Origin: an uncultured Bacteroidales bacterium | GTDB lineage: Bacteria; Bacteroidota; Bacteroidia; Bacteroidales; JAUNSR01 | Assembly (NCBI GenBank): GCA_947074165.1 | Contig: CAMTOT010000087.1 | Location: 1 to 9,946 of the forward strand | Reading direction: 5' to 3' | DNA: 9,946 nt | Part shown: piece after piece, positions 1 through 6,817 of the stretch | Layout of the letters: every line of letters starts with the position of its first letter | Numbering within the stretch: position 1 is the first letter of the stretch | Program-made: the position numbers and the translations under genes | Notes under the pieces: model-generated | Database searches by the model: none | What the model saw: only the letters and a program-made list of their open reading frames with translations | Told to the model about the DNA's origin: nothing

Positions 1-54
1 CCGAGATCTAATCCAGGACGTACACTCTTTCCCTACACGACGCTCTTCCGATCT
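1..54 (+). other. Illumina P5/Read-1 adapter contamination (non-genomic)
   Basis: Bases 22-54 match exactly, over 33 nt, the TruSeq Read-1 adapter (begins ACACTCTTTCCC, ends CGCTCTTCCGATCT). Bases 1-10 (CCGAGATCTA) match the 3' part of the P5 flow-cell oligo. The 11 bases between them (11-21) have the length expected for CAC plus an 8-nt i5 index, but the CAC itself is not seen, so the index part is altered or read with errors. This is library-construction DNA joined to the contig end. It breaks the minus-strand gene that follows, and nothing in it should be interpreted biologically. Confidence 0.97.
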
Positions 55-243
55 AGTGAAGTGCACATAATTCTGCTTTCTTACATATTTATAATATATA
101 TATAACAAACCGGTAGATAGTAACCCTATGCTTGCCGCGTATTCAACATCCATAAAATCACTTAGAATTGTAAAAAGTAAAAAAGGAATCATCCCTTTTC
201 CCGGATTGGTAAGATTAAACCGTTTTGTTGATCTTTCTTCCAT
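55..243 (-). CDS. Hypothetical membrane protein, 5' part only (truncated by contig end)
   Basis: An ATG at 243 on the minus strand opens a frame of 63 codons that stays open to base 55, where adapter begins, so the 3' end is missing. The peptide starts MEERSTKRFNLTNPGKG. It then has a hydrophobic stretch at about residues 18-30 (MIPFLLFTILSDF) and a second at about 37-53 rich in L, G, I and Y, followed by basic residues (KYVRK). This looks like an inner-membrane protein with a short cytoplasmic N-terminus. It starts 18 nt after the lipA stop on the same strand, so it is probably co-transcribed with lipA. I do not recognise the family. An open frame in lipA orientation and close spacing are the main support; the plus-strand frame over the same bases is probably its shadow. 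Confidence 0.55.
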
Positions 244-261
244 CTTTTTATTTATTTTGAA

Positions 262-1101
262 TTATTCGTCGGCATGGTACGATGAACGCACCATAACACC
301 ACTTACAACTTTTTTAAATCCTTTATTTAAAGCTTCATTTTTATATATTTCAAACTCTTGGGGAGAGACATAACGCGACACAGGCAGATGTCGCCTTGAT
401 GGCTGAAGATACTGCCCTATTGTAACAGAACTACATCCGACAGACAACAAATCATCAAGAAGTTGGGATATTTCGTCATCTGTTTCTCCAAGTCCAAGCA
501 TAAAGCCCGACTTTGCAGTAATGCCACTTTCAGCAATATGTCTTATTACATTTAGGCTTTTATCATATTTTGCTACACTCCTGACCTCTGGTGTCAGACG
601 CCTTACTGTCTCAATGTTATGAGCCACGACGTGTGGCGACTGACCGATAATCATATCCAACAAAGATGTTACTCCGTTAAAGTCTGGAATTAAAGCTTCG
701 ATCTTTATATCGGGGTTTACATGCTTAATATTTTTCAGACATTCCTCCCAGTGATTAGCGCCAAAATCTTCAAGGTCATCCCTGTCTACAGATGTAATAA
801 CCGCATAACGAATTCCTAAATCACGTATTGTATCAGCCAAACGTTGAGGTTCTGACGAGTCAGGGTTAAGAGGTCTCCCGGTTTTAGTGTTACAAAAACG
901 ACATGAGCGTGTACATATATCTCCGCAAATCATAAATGTGGCAGTTCCCTTACTCCAGCATTCTCCCTGATTGGGACACCTGCCGCTAACACATATAGTA
1001 TTCATACAGTTGTTGTTAAGCAAATGACTGGTATCAGAATATTTTTCATTATTCCCCAAACGTATTTTCAACCAGTCCGGCTTCGGTATGTGTTTATTCA
1101 T
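262..1101 (-). CDS. lipA: Lipoyl synthase (radical SAM)
   Basis: LipA inserts two sulfur atoms at C6 and C8 of octanoyl groups bound to lipoyl domains (pyruvate/2-oxoglutarate dehydrogenases, glycine cleavage H protein), using S-adenosylmethionine. The 279-aa protein is near the usual LipA length of about 280-320. Visible motifs, numbered from the ATG, are the auxiliary-cluster CX4CX5C (C37, C42, C48), the radical-SAM CX3CX2C (C63, C67, C70) and the C-terminal RSSYHA (R272-A277), whose serine ligates the auxiliary cluster. All known [4Fe-4S] ligands are therefore present. ATG at 1101 is preferred over a GTG one codon upstream. The gene lies downstream of dipeptidyl peptidase IV on the same strand, but a terminator-like hairpin separates them. 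I saw no clear promoter box in the 98-base gap. No lipB, lplA or octanoyltransferase gene is in the window. Confidence 0.96.
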   Translation of the reverse strand: MNKHIPKPDWLKIRLGNNEKYSDTSHLLNNNCMNTICVSGRCPNQGECWSKGTATFMICGDICTRSCRFCNTKTGRPLNPDSSEPQRLADTIRDLGIRYAVITSVDRDDLEDFGANHWEECLKNIKHVNPDIKIEALIPDFNGVTSLLDMIIGQSPHVVAHNIETVRRLTPEVRSVAKYDKSLNVIRHIAESGITAKSGFMLGLGETDDEISQLLDDLLSVGCSSVTIGQYLQPSRRHLPVSRYVSPQEFEIYKNEALNKGFKKVVSGVMVRSSYHADE

Positions 1102-1127
1102 CACTTTTATAAAAAAGTCAATTAAGC

Positions 1128-1187
1128 ATTTATTAAAAACAACAAGAGTGATTGATTAAACCGCATACACCGCTTAAACAATCACTC
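1128..1187 (-). terminator. Intrinsic terminator after dipeptidyl peptidase IV
   Basis: The perfect 9-bp inverted repeat GAGTGATTG (1146-1154) / CAATCACTC (1179-1187) is extended inward by TTAA/TTAA after one mismatch. On the minus strand it is followed by the T-rich run TTGTTGTTTTTAATAAA. It begins 12 bases past the peptidase stop codon, so it probably ends that transcript before lipA. Readthrough into lipA is possible because the T-run is interrupted. Confidence 0.7.
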
Positions 1188-1199
1188 ATATCAAAATTA

Positions 1200-3380
1200 T
1201 CAAAGATTCTTTTTCAGATAATTATACATCTTATTGTAAATATGATATTGTGTATTTCCACCGGTTATAAAATGATTTCTATTTGTATAAACGTGCATAT
1301 CAAAATCAATATTATTCTGAACCAATTCTTCCGTAAATTCATAAGTATTCTGAGGATGCACATTATCATCCGCACTACCTGTAATAATAAGAAGATTACC
1401 TTTCAGATTTTTTGCTCTCTTGACAGCAGACGTTTTATTATACCCTTCATCATTATCCTGCGGTCTTCTCATGTATCGCTCGGTATATATAGTATCATAA
1501 AATCTCCAGTCTGTAACCGGTGCCACAGCAATACCAACAGCAAACTCATCACTGCCGGTCATAGACATAAGCGTATTATAGCCACCAAAACTCCATCCCC
1601 ATATTGCAATCCTTGCCGGATCAACAAAACTCAGACTCTTCAGATATTTAGCACCCTCAATCTGATCTATCGACTCTTTAATACCCAGATTTCTGTACGT
1701 CTCTCTTTCAAAAGCAGCGCCTCTGGCTCCGGTTCCGCGTCCGTCTACACAAAATACAATATAACCGTTTGAAGCAAGATAGTGAAGCCATGACATCTCC
1801 CATCTGTTCAGTACACTTTGTGAACCGGGACCGCTGTACTGAGTCATCAATACCGGATATTTTTTTGTCGGATCAAAATCCGCAGGCTTCATGATATATG
1901 CGTTTAGCTGAGTCCCAAGAGACGTATTAAACTGCATAAACTCTTTTTTAGGCATATCCATGCCTGAGAGCTTCTGCTTTAATTCGGTATTATTTTCAAG
2001 AGCTCTGACTTTTACACCTTTACTGTCATACAACTCAACCTCAAGAGGAGTGCCCGCACTGCTATAGTAGTTTTGGAAGTATTTAAAATTATTACTAAAA
2101 TGCGCTTTATTAGTACCCTGCTTCTGAGAGAGTTTTATCATATTACCTTTAGCGTCAACCCGATAAACATCTCTCACAAGAGGCGATTCAGCAGCTGCCT
2201 GGATATAAACCGACTTAGACTTAGGGTCATAACCATAAAAATCAGTTACATCCCAGTTGCCATTAGTCAGCTGTCTGACCTGCAACCCGTTCATATTATG
2301 AAAATACAGATGTCTGTAACCTGATTTTTCGCTTGCGAATGTAAATCCGTCCTCAAAGAAGTTAATAAGGTCCATATTGTCTGTATTAATATAGCTGTCA
2401 TTTTTATCCTGAAGGATCACCTTACTAACCCCTGATTTTGGGTTTACAAAATGAAGTTTTGAGGCATTTTGCCAACGGTTAAATGATATAACAGCAAGTT
2501 TCTCCGGATCTGTTGTAAATCTCACTCTTGGTATATAATCCTGTTCATCAACCTGCACATTCAGTTTTCTGTTGGTCATATTATCAATATCAAAAGAGTG
2601 AACACTTACTTTTGAATTAACCTCACCCGCTACAGGATATTTATATGAAAACGTCCCGGGATATAGTGTATTATCATCATATGACGGATTAAGCCCTCTG
2701 TACATTTGCATAGGATATTCCTTTACATCTGCTTCATTAAATTTTATATAAGCAAGCGAGCTATTATCAGGAGCCCACGCCATAGCGTCACTCATAGAAA
2801 ACTCCTCCTCATAAACCCAGTCAGGCACACCGTTTATTATCTCATTTTTCTTACCGTCTGTAGTGATAGCCGATTCAGTATTATAATCAAGCTTTTTAAG
2901 ATATATATTATTATCCCTCACGAAAGCAACCATGCGACCGTTAGGAGAAAACAACGCAGCCTGCTGCTTATCATCAGAAAGCGGCTTGACAAGATTTCTT
3001 CTGGTATCTACTGTATAATATTTTGCTTTAAAAGAACGGCGGTACACCATCTCCTGATCTGTATAAATCAAAAGTCTTGTTTCGTCAGGGCTGAGTTCAT
3101 AACCATCAAAAGAAGCAAATGGACACTCTCTGGCAGTACTCACATTAAACAGTGTATCTACAGGTTTTCCTGTCTTATAAGAATATTTAATAATCATTTT
3201 ATTCTTATCATCACTTGCTGTGTAATGCTCTCCGTCAGTCATAGATCTGAATTGAGAGACAGATTTTGGTCTGTAAGTACCGGTTATTATATCTTTAAGT
3301 TCAGGTTTAGTCTGACCGACAACAGTTGTAGTACAAATCAAGGCGGCAACAAAAAAAATATTTTTCTTTACATTATTCAT
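1200..3380 (-). CDS. Dipeptidyl peptidase IV (S9B prolyl oligopeptidase family)
   Basis: This serine exopeptidase releases X-Pro or X-Ala dipeptides from the N-termini of oligopeptides, and in Bacteroidota it acts in the periplasm or at the cell surface. The 726-aa protein has a Sec-type N-terminus (KK followed by a hydrophobic segment at about residues 7-22). A beta-propeller domain follows at about residues 90-470, with DWVYEEEF at 187-194; Glu192 and Glu193 correspond to the double-Glu motif that binds the substrate amino terminus. The C-terminal alpha/beta hydrolase domain (about 480-726) contains the oxyanion-hole Tyr515 (QYSGPGSQ), nucleophile Ser597 in GWSFGGY, acidic residue Asp671/672 in GSADDNVHP, and His703 in NRNHF. 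YTERYM (632-637) is a further conserved S9B motif. The full catalytic set and normal family length indicate an active enzyme. In asaccharolytic Bacteroidales such as Porphyromonas, this enzyme (Dpp4) supplies dipeptides for amino-acid fermentation. It is divergent from the glycosyltransferase gene across 193 bases. Confidence 0.97.
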   Translation of the reverse strand: MNNVKKNIFFVAALICTTTVVGQTKPELKDIITGTYRPKSVSQFRSMTDGEHYTASDDKNKMIIKYSYKTGKPVDTLFNVSTARECPFASFDGYELSPDETRLLIYTDQEMVYRRSFKAKYYTVDTRRNLVKPLSDDKQQAALFSPNGRMVAFVRDNNIYLKKLDYNTESAITTDGKKNEIINGVPDWVYEEEFSMSDAMAWAPDNSSLAYIKFNEADVKEYPMQMYRGLNPSYDDNTLYPGTFSYKYPVAGEVNSKVSVHSFDIDNMTNRKLNVQVDEQDYIPRVRFTTDPEKLAVISFNRWQNASKLHFVNPKSGVSKVILQDKNDSYINTDNMDLINFFEDGFTFASEKSGYRHLYFHNMNGLQVRQLTNGNWDVTDFYGYDPKSKSVYIQAAAESPLVRDVYRVDAKGNMIKLSQKQGTNKAHFSNNFKYFQNYYSSAGTPLEVELYDSKGVKVRALENNTELKQKLSGMDMPKKEFMQFNTSLGTQLNAYIMKPADFDPTKKYPVLMTQYSGPGSQSVLNRWEMSWLHYLASNGYIVFCVDGRGTGARGAAFERETYRNLGIKESIDQIEGAKYLKSLSFVDPARIAIWGWSFGGYNTLMSMTGSDEFAVGIAVAPVTDWRFYDTIYTERYMRRPQDNDEGYNKTSAVKRAKNLKGNLLIITGSADDNVHPQNTYEFTEELVQNNIDFDMHVYTNRNHFITGGNTQYHIYNKMYNYLKKNL

Positions 3381-3435
3381 AATATGACAAATCTTCTTAT
3401 CTCTAACTTTTACATAAACAGTTAATCATCTAATA

Positions 3436-3443
3436 CAAAGATA
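3436..3443 (-). promoter_or_regulatory. Putative Bacteroidota -7 box for dipeptidyl peptidase IV
   Basis: On the minus strand this reads TATCTTTG, an exact match to the Bacteroidota sigma-A -7 consensus TAnnTTTG. It predicts a leader of about 50 nt before the ATG at 3380. No good TTTG -33 element lies about 19-22 bases upstream (the region reads ATTAAATGCA), so the assignment rests on the -7 box and its position. Confidence 0.5.
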
Positions 3444-3573
3444 ATAAATATAACATTATTTGCATTTAATACCACCATTAAATAAACTTCAGTGCTTGTG
3501 CCGGATATAATATTATGAACAAAGAGTTTGATATATATGTTTTTTTTATTGTAACAGCTTCACTCTGACGGAA

Positions 3574-4650
3574 ATGATTTTTATCTGCATATTAATACTT
3601 ATCATAAAACTAATCAGATTATATTTTGTAATAACTAATCTGATATCCCGTCCGACTTTGCCTTCAGTAACCAGAATCAAGGAAAGACCAAAAGTATCCA
3701 TATTAATCAGAACGGACTCTCACACCGGCTCTTTTTACCATCTGCTTGACATGGTACACAAACTGGAATATCCGGCTCTGGAAATCATAGTAGGTGTATT
3801 TAATGACGATACAGAGACTATCGTAAAAATAAAAGAACAGATTGAATCAGATAAAAGATTCAACATTCTTCTCATTGACAATCCACCTAAAGGATGGAGC
3901 AGATATACTTATATGAACTATAAACTCGGCGAAAAAGCAACCGGATGCTATCTCTTGTTTATTAGCTCTAAAATTGAAATAAAAAAACGAATCATCGAAA
4001 TCTTAATTGACAAGATAAAACAGACTAAAGCTGCACTGATATCGGTATTGCCGGAATACAATATTGATACTGCTGCAGAATGGAGCACGCTTCCTATTTT
4101 CAACTACCTGTATCTGTCACTATTTCCATTCAAAAAAACAAGAGTCGTATCAGATCCGTTCTTTAAGGCAGAGGGCAATCTTTTTCTTTTTTTTGACGGC
4201 AACGCCTATCGCTCTTTTCAACCTTACGAGGAGATAAAATCAATGAAAAACGATTGCGAATCGCTGGTAAGGTACTATAAAGACGAGAATCTCAAAGTTA
4301 CTTTTTACCTTGGATGGAAAAGAGTAAAACTCGAAGGATACGTTAGCTGGAAAAGATGTATAACAAAAATAGCATCACTTCTATACAATATATTTGGACT
4401 AAGAAAAGGTGTGGCTGTTACATATATATTATTTTCCATTTTATGGATCGTACCATTTATTATTGGTGGTGATTTTCAATTATTATTCTGGGCAATAATA
4501 ATCGGAGTATTGACAAGACTAATTGCAGCCAGAATTCTTGGCGAAAGCTGGATAAAATATATACTCTACGCTATACCACAGAACATTACTTTTGTTTATA
4601 TAATATTCCTGCTTTTAAAAAATAAAATCCGGAATAAATCAGCTCGCTGA
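3574..4650 (+). CDS. Membrane-anchored GT2-like glycosyltransferase with degenerate active site
   Basis: The 358-aa protein has an N-terminal transmembrane helix (about 1-22), a GT-A/GT2-like domain (about 39-265), and three C-terminal membrane segments (about 281-298, 301-320, 330-348). This is the layout of CrtQ/HpnI-like membrane glycosyltransferases. Recognisable family elements are PKVSILIRTDSH (39-50), LEYPALEIIVGVFNDDTET (64-82), GWSR (107-110) and GEKATGCYLLFI (119-130). After the last, where a normal enzyme has a DxD/DAD metal-binding motif, this one has SSK (131-133). The later ED motif is ND (226-227), and the usual Lys after GW is replaced. The acceptor cannot be deduced. It may use unusual catalysis or be a pseudoenzyme. 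The frame is intact with no stop or frameshift, so it looks maintained. It is divergent from dipeptidyl peptidase IV and convergent with the thioesterase gene. GT2 fold confidence is fair; enzymatic activity is uncertain. Confidence 0.7.
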   Translation: MIFICILILIIKLIRLYFVITNLISRPTLPSVTRIKERPKVSILIRTDSHTGSFYHLLDMVHKLEYPALEIIVGVFNDDTETIVKIKEQIESDKRFNILLIDNPPKGWSRYTYMNYKLGEKATGCYLLFISSKIEIKKRIIEILIDKIKQTKAALISVLPEYNIDTAAEWSTLPIFNYLYLSLFPFKKTRVVSDPFFKAEGNLFLFFDGNAYRSFQPYEEIKSMKNDCESLVRYYKDENLKVTFYLGWKRVKLEGYVSWKRCITKIASLLYNIFGLRKGVAVTYILFSILWIVPFIIGGDFQLLFWAIIIGVLTRLIAARILGESWIKYILYAIPQNITFVYIIFLLLKNKIRNKSAR

Positions 4651-4664
4651 GATACTCCGGATTT
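4612..4664 (-). terminator. Terminator of the recF operon, inside the 3' end of the convergent gene
   Basis: The 9-bp inverted repeat AAATCCGGA (4625-4633) / TCCGGATTT (4656-4664) encloses a 22-nt loop that includes a small CAG/CTG hairpin. On the minus strand it is followed by ATTTTATTTTTT, a good U-tract, so it should terminate transcripts coming from the thioesterase side. The hairpin spans the last codons and stop codon (4648-4650) of the plus-strand glycosyltransferase gene. In the plus direction the downstream sequence is less T-rich at first, with a long T-run only at 4684-4692, so bidirectional use is plausible but weaker. Confidence 0.7.
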
Positions 4665-4690
4665 CATTTAATATCCATGTTCCTTTTTTT

Positions 4691-5119
4691 TTACAAATTC
4701 GGATTCTGTTCATAAACGCGTATCGCGTCCTTCCATGTCTGAGATATCTCTTTTGATGTATTTGAAGCCACATCAAAACCAACCATAACCGTAGTACATG
4801 TGCTTTTCACCACATTATTGACAGTATCAATTATTCTTTGATGCACATGCAGACTTTTATTACCAATCTTAACAACCGCCGTATCCACTTCGATGCGATC
4901 TCTATAAAATGTAGGAGCAAGAAACTCCGCATTTATACATCTCACCACTATATCAGTAGACGACCAATCAATATGTTCCCCTCTCACCTCTTCAAAATAT
5001 GCCGTTTTACCAAGGTCATAGAAATTAAAATAGACTGTATTATTAACATGTCCGATAACATCTATATCATTAAAACGCAATTGAATAGGCAATCTGTTAC
5101 GATATACAATCTCCTCCAT
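4691..5119 (-). CDS. Acyl-CoA thioesterase, hotdog fold (4HBT/YbgC-FadM type)
   Basis: The 142-aa single-domain protein carries the signature RFNDIDVIGHVNN (15-27), the RxxDxDxxGHVNN pattern of 4-hydroxybenzoyl-CoA thioesterase-like enzymes. Asp18 or Asp20 is the expected catalytic acid. Such proteins hydrolyse acyl-CoA thioesters in the cytoplasm; the chain type cannot be told from sequence. The ATG at 5119 is chosen, giving the usual family length. Upstream in-frame TTG codons at 5125 and 5146 would add 2 or 9 residues. A GGAGG lies at 5136-5140, 10 nt before the 5125 TTG and 16 nt before the ATG, so the 5125 TTG is a real alternative start. It is the third gene after recF and the DUF721 gene, about 28 nt downstream of the latter, and is probably co-transcribed with them. 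Confidence 0.88.
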   Translation of the reverse strand: MEEIVYRNRLPIQLRFNDIDVIGHVNNTVYFNFYDLGKTAYFEEVRGEHIDWSSTDIVVRCINAEFLAPTFYRDRIEVDTAVVKIGNKSLHVHQRIIDTVNNVVKSTCTTVMVGFDVASNTSKEISQTWKDAIRVYEQNPNL

Positions 5120-5147
5120 AATCAATCTTTTTTTACCTCCTGTCAAG

Positions 5148-5438
5148 TTATCTCACCATTACGTTTGTGATGACATCTGCCCCGACTCTTTTATTAAGAC
5201 TCTTCAACAAAGTGCTTCGACACATAAGCAGCTCATTTCTGAGCACAGATGAAGACACACTGACATAAAGAATTTTATTTTTAATATATATATTAGTAGT
5301 CATCTCTGCTATCTGAGGCCCCATTATCTCAGGCCACAAGCGGATGATTTTTTGCTCAAAAATTTTTGATTCAAGATTTGATTTATTCATAAACTCCTGA
5401 ATCACCTCCCCTATACTTTGAGAATTTCTTCTTATCAT
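5148..5438 (-). CDS. DUF721 / DciA-like protein
   Basis: This 96-aa protein belongs to DUF721 (Pfam DciA family). Typical elements are an N-terminal helix (SIGEVIQEFMNKSNL), W35 in the LWPEIMGPQIAEMT block (34-47), a hydrophobic strand ILYVSVSSSVLRNEL (56-70), and a short C-terminal strand ending in NVMVR. In bacteria lacking DnaC/DnaI loaders, DciA interacts with the replicative helicase DnaB and helps load it at origins; Bacteroidota members are shorter and mostly untested. The ATG starts 5 nt after the recF stop on the same strand, so translation is probably coupled. Placement next to recF supports a role in DNA replication. The family call is firm; the helicase-loading function is inferred from DciA studies in other phyla. 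Confidence 0.85.
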   Translation of the reverse strand: MIRRNSQSIGEVIQEFMNKSNLESKIFEQKIIRLWPEIMGPQIAEMTTNIYIKNKILYVSVSSSVLRNELLMCRSTLLKSLNKRVGADVITNVMVR

Positions 5439-5443
5439 AATAA

Positions 5444-6550
5444 TCAGTTTTTATCAACAAGAGCTATCTCCCCGTCAGATACGGCAAACAAAGAATAACT
5501 GCTATGCAGCTCCTTTATAATGCGGTCAAGATACTCTCTATTGGTATCTGTCAGAAATATCTGCCCGAATCTGTCGCCCGACACAAGCTTTATAATCTGA
5601 GCAACACGATATCCGTCAAGTTTATCAAAAATATCATCAAGAAGCAAAATCGGAGTAGTCGCTCCCATCCGTTTCAAAAAATCAAACTGCGCAAGTTTAA
5701 GAGTGATAAGATAAGTTTTATTCTGCCCTTGCGAACCAATTTTTTTTATCGGATACTCACCCAGATTCATCTCAAGCTCATCTTTATGCACTCCCCTGGT
5801 AGTATATCCCAATATCTTGTCTCTGTCGCGCACCTCCTGAAGGAGCGCCTTTAGATTTCCTTTCTGAAAATGCGAAGTATAAGACAATGACACCGACTCC
5901 TTATCCTGTGATATAAAAGAATAAAACTCTTGAAATACAGAAAGAAATCCATCAATAAAACGAGTACGGCTCTCATAAACCATATATCCGTAATAATCCA
6001 TCTGCTCCTCCCACACCTCATACAAAGAATCATCTTCACAAGGCGGCTCCTGCTTTAAAAGCGCATTACGCTGCTGAAGTGCATTATTATATTTTATCAA
6101 CGCGTCAAGATACTGTTTGTCAAACTGAGAAATTACGACATCCATAAACTTACGTCTCTCTTCACTACCTCCTGATATAAGTTCGGAATCAAAAGGAGAA
6201 ACCATCACAAGAGGTACAAAGCCGATATGGTCAGACAAGCGGTCATATTCCTTCTTATTTCTCTTAAACTGTTTTTTAGAGCGACGTTTCATGCCACAAT
6301 ATATATCCTCAGGCTTATCCCCGTCCATATAATGACCCTGAATCATAAAAAAATCCTCTTCATGCTTTATATTCTGAGAATCCACATTATTTATAAAACT
6401 CTTACAAAACGAAAGATAATAAACAGCGTCAAGCAGATTCGTCTTCCCCATACCGTTATTGCCAAGAAAACAATTAATATTCGGAGAAAAAGACAAATCT
6501 GCCTGAGATATATTTTTAAAGTTTACGATAGATAAACGTTCTAAAATCAT
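5444..6550 (-). CDS. recF: DNA replication and repair protein RecF
   Basis: RecF is an SMC-like ABC ATPase that binds DNA and, with RecO and RecR, loads RecA at gaps and stalled forks. The 368-aa protein has Walker A GNNGMGKT (30-37), the conserved SGGSEERRKFMD (126-137), GVHKDEL (253-259), the ABC signature region GSQGQNKT (272-279), and Walker B ILLLDDIFDKLD (301-312) followed by a D-loop/His-switch-like LTDTNRE (333-339). Length and motif order are normal. ATG at 6550 (MILERLS, the usual RecF start) is preferred over an in-frame TTG eight codons upstream. It is the first gene of a probable recF - DUF721 - thioesterase operon and is divergent from the TPR protein gene. The dnaA/dnaN neighbours found beside recF in many phyla are absent here, as is common in Bacteroidota. 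Confidence 0.97.
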   Translation of the reverse strand: MILERLSIVNFKNISQADLSFSPNINCFLGNNGMGKTNLLDAVYYLSFCKSFINNVDSQNIKHEEDFFMIQGHYMDGDKPEDIYCGMKRRSKKQFKRNKKEYDRLSDHIGFVPLVMVSPFDSELISGGSEERRKFMDVVISQFDKQYLDALIKYNNALQQRNALLKQEPPCEDDSLYEVWEEQMDYYGYMVYESRTRFIDGFLSVFQEFYSFISQDKESVSLSYTSHFQKGNLKALLQEVRDRDKILGYTTRGVHKDELEMNLGEYPIKKIGSQGQNKTYLITLKLAQFDFLKRMGATTPILLLDDIFDKLDGYRVAQIIKLVSGDRFGQIFLTDTNREYLDRIIKELHSSYSLFAVSDGEIALVDKN

Positions 6551-6631
6551 ATTATTATATAGTGTAATAAACAACTCCTGATATGCTGCAGCATGTATTA
6601 TTTGTAATACGCAACCGAAGTTATCTACCTA

Positions 6632-6665
6632 CAAATATAACATATCATATCAAAAAAAGGTCAAA
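6632..6665 (-). promoter_or_regulatory. Putative recF operon promoter
   Basis: On the minus strand, TTTG (6662-6665) is followed after 22 bases by TATATTTG (6632-6639). These match the Bacteroidota -33 (TTTG) and -7 (TAnnTTTG) elements, with slightly long spacing. The expected transcript start lies about 75 nt upstream of the recF ATG. It sits back-to-back with a plus-strand -7 box at 6693-6700. Confidence 0.55.
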
Positions 6666-6692
6666 CAAATTTCATTTATTAAATAAATAAAT

Positions 6693-6700
6693 TACTTTTG
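6693..6700 (+). promoter_or_regulatory. Putative -7 box for the TPR gene
   Basis: TACTTTTG exactly matches TAnnTTTG. No clear -33 element is seen about 20 bases upstream. If used, it gives a long leader of roughly 110 nt containing the inverted repeat at 6742-6793. A second, imperfect box (TATATTTC, 6774-6781), preceded by TTG at 6748-6750, could give a much shorter leader instead. Confidence 0.42.
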
Positions 6701-6741
6701 CCAATCGAAGTAAAAGCCTTATTTCTACCTTTATGCCAATT

Positions 6742-6793
6742 AAATGGTTGTTAAGCGATAAATATTATGGCTTTATATTTCTGCTAACCATTT
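6742..6793 (+). promoter_or_regulatory. Inverted repeat in the TPR gene leader
   Basis: AAATGGTT (6742-6749) and AACCATTT (6786-6793) form a perfect 8-bp inverted repeat. The sequence between them contains AAGC (6753-6756) and GCTT (6770-6773), which could add an inner stem. It ends 24 bases before the ATG. There is no T-run, so it is not a terminator. It could be a leader hairpin or protein-binding site, or could arise by chance in this AT-rich stretch. Confidence 0.3.
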
Positions 6794-6817
6794 GAAAAAA
6801 GTTTAAAATATAATAAT

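Noticed and set aside
128..373. Plus-strand 81-codon frame beginning MLAAYSTSIKS
   Set aside because: It overlaps the 3' end of lipA and the partial membrane gene on the opposite strand, has no promoter or recognisable domain, and reads as their antisense shadow.
1152..1772. Plus-strand 206-codon frame antisense to the peptidase C-terminus
   Set aside because: It is a shadow of the conserved alpha/beta hydrolase domain. It also starts inside the peptidase terminator hairpin and has low-complexity I/K/S-rich content.
2706..3425. Plus-strand 239-codon frame antisense to the peptidase gene
   Set aside because: The opposite strand encodes a complete dipeptidyl peptidase IV with all catalytic residues. 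The antisense product has no recognisable domain and the I/S/R-rich composition of a shadow frame.
6551..6574. TTG-extended start for recF
   Set aside because: The extra residues MFITLYNN are not part of RecF, whose N-terminus normally begins MILxxL. The ATG at 6550 fits the family.
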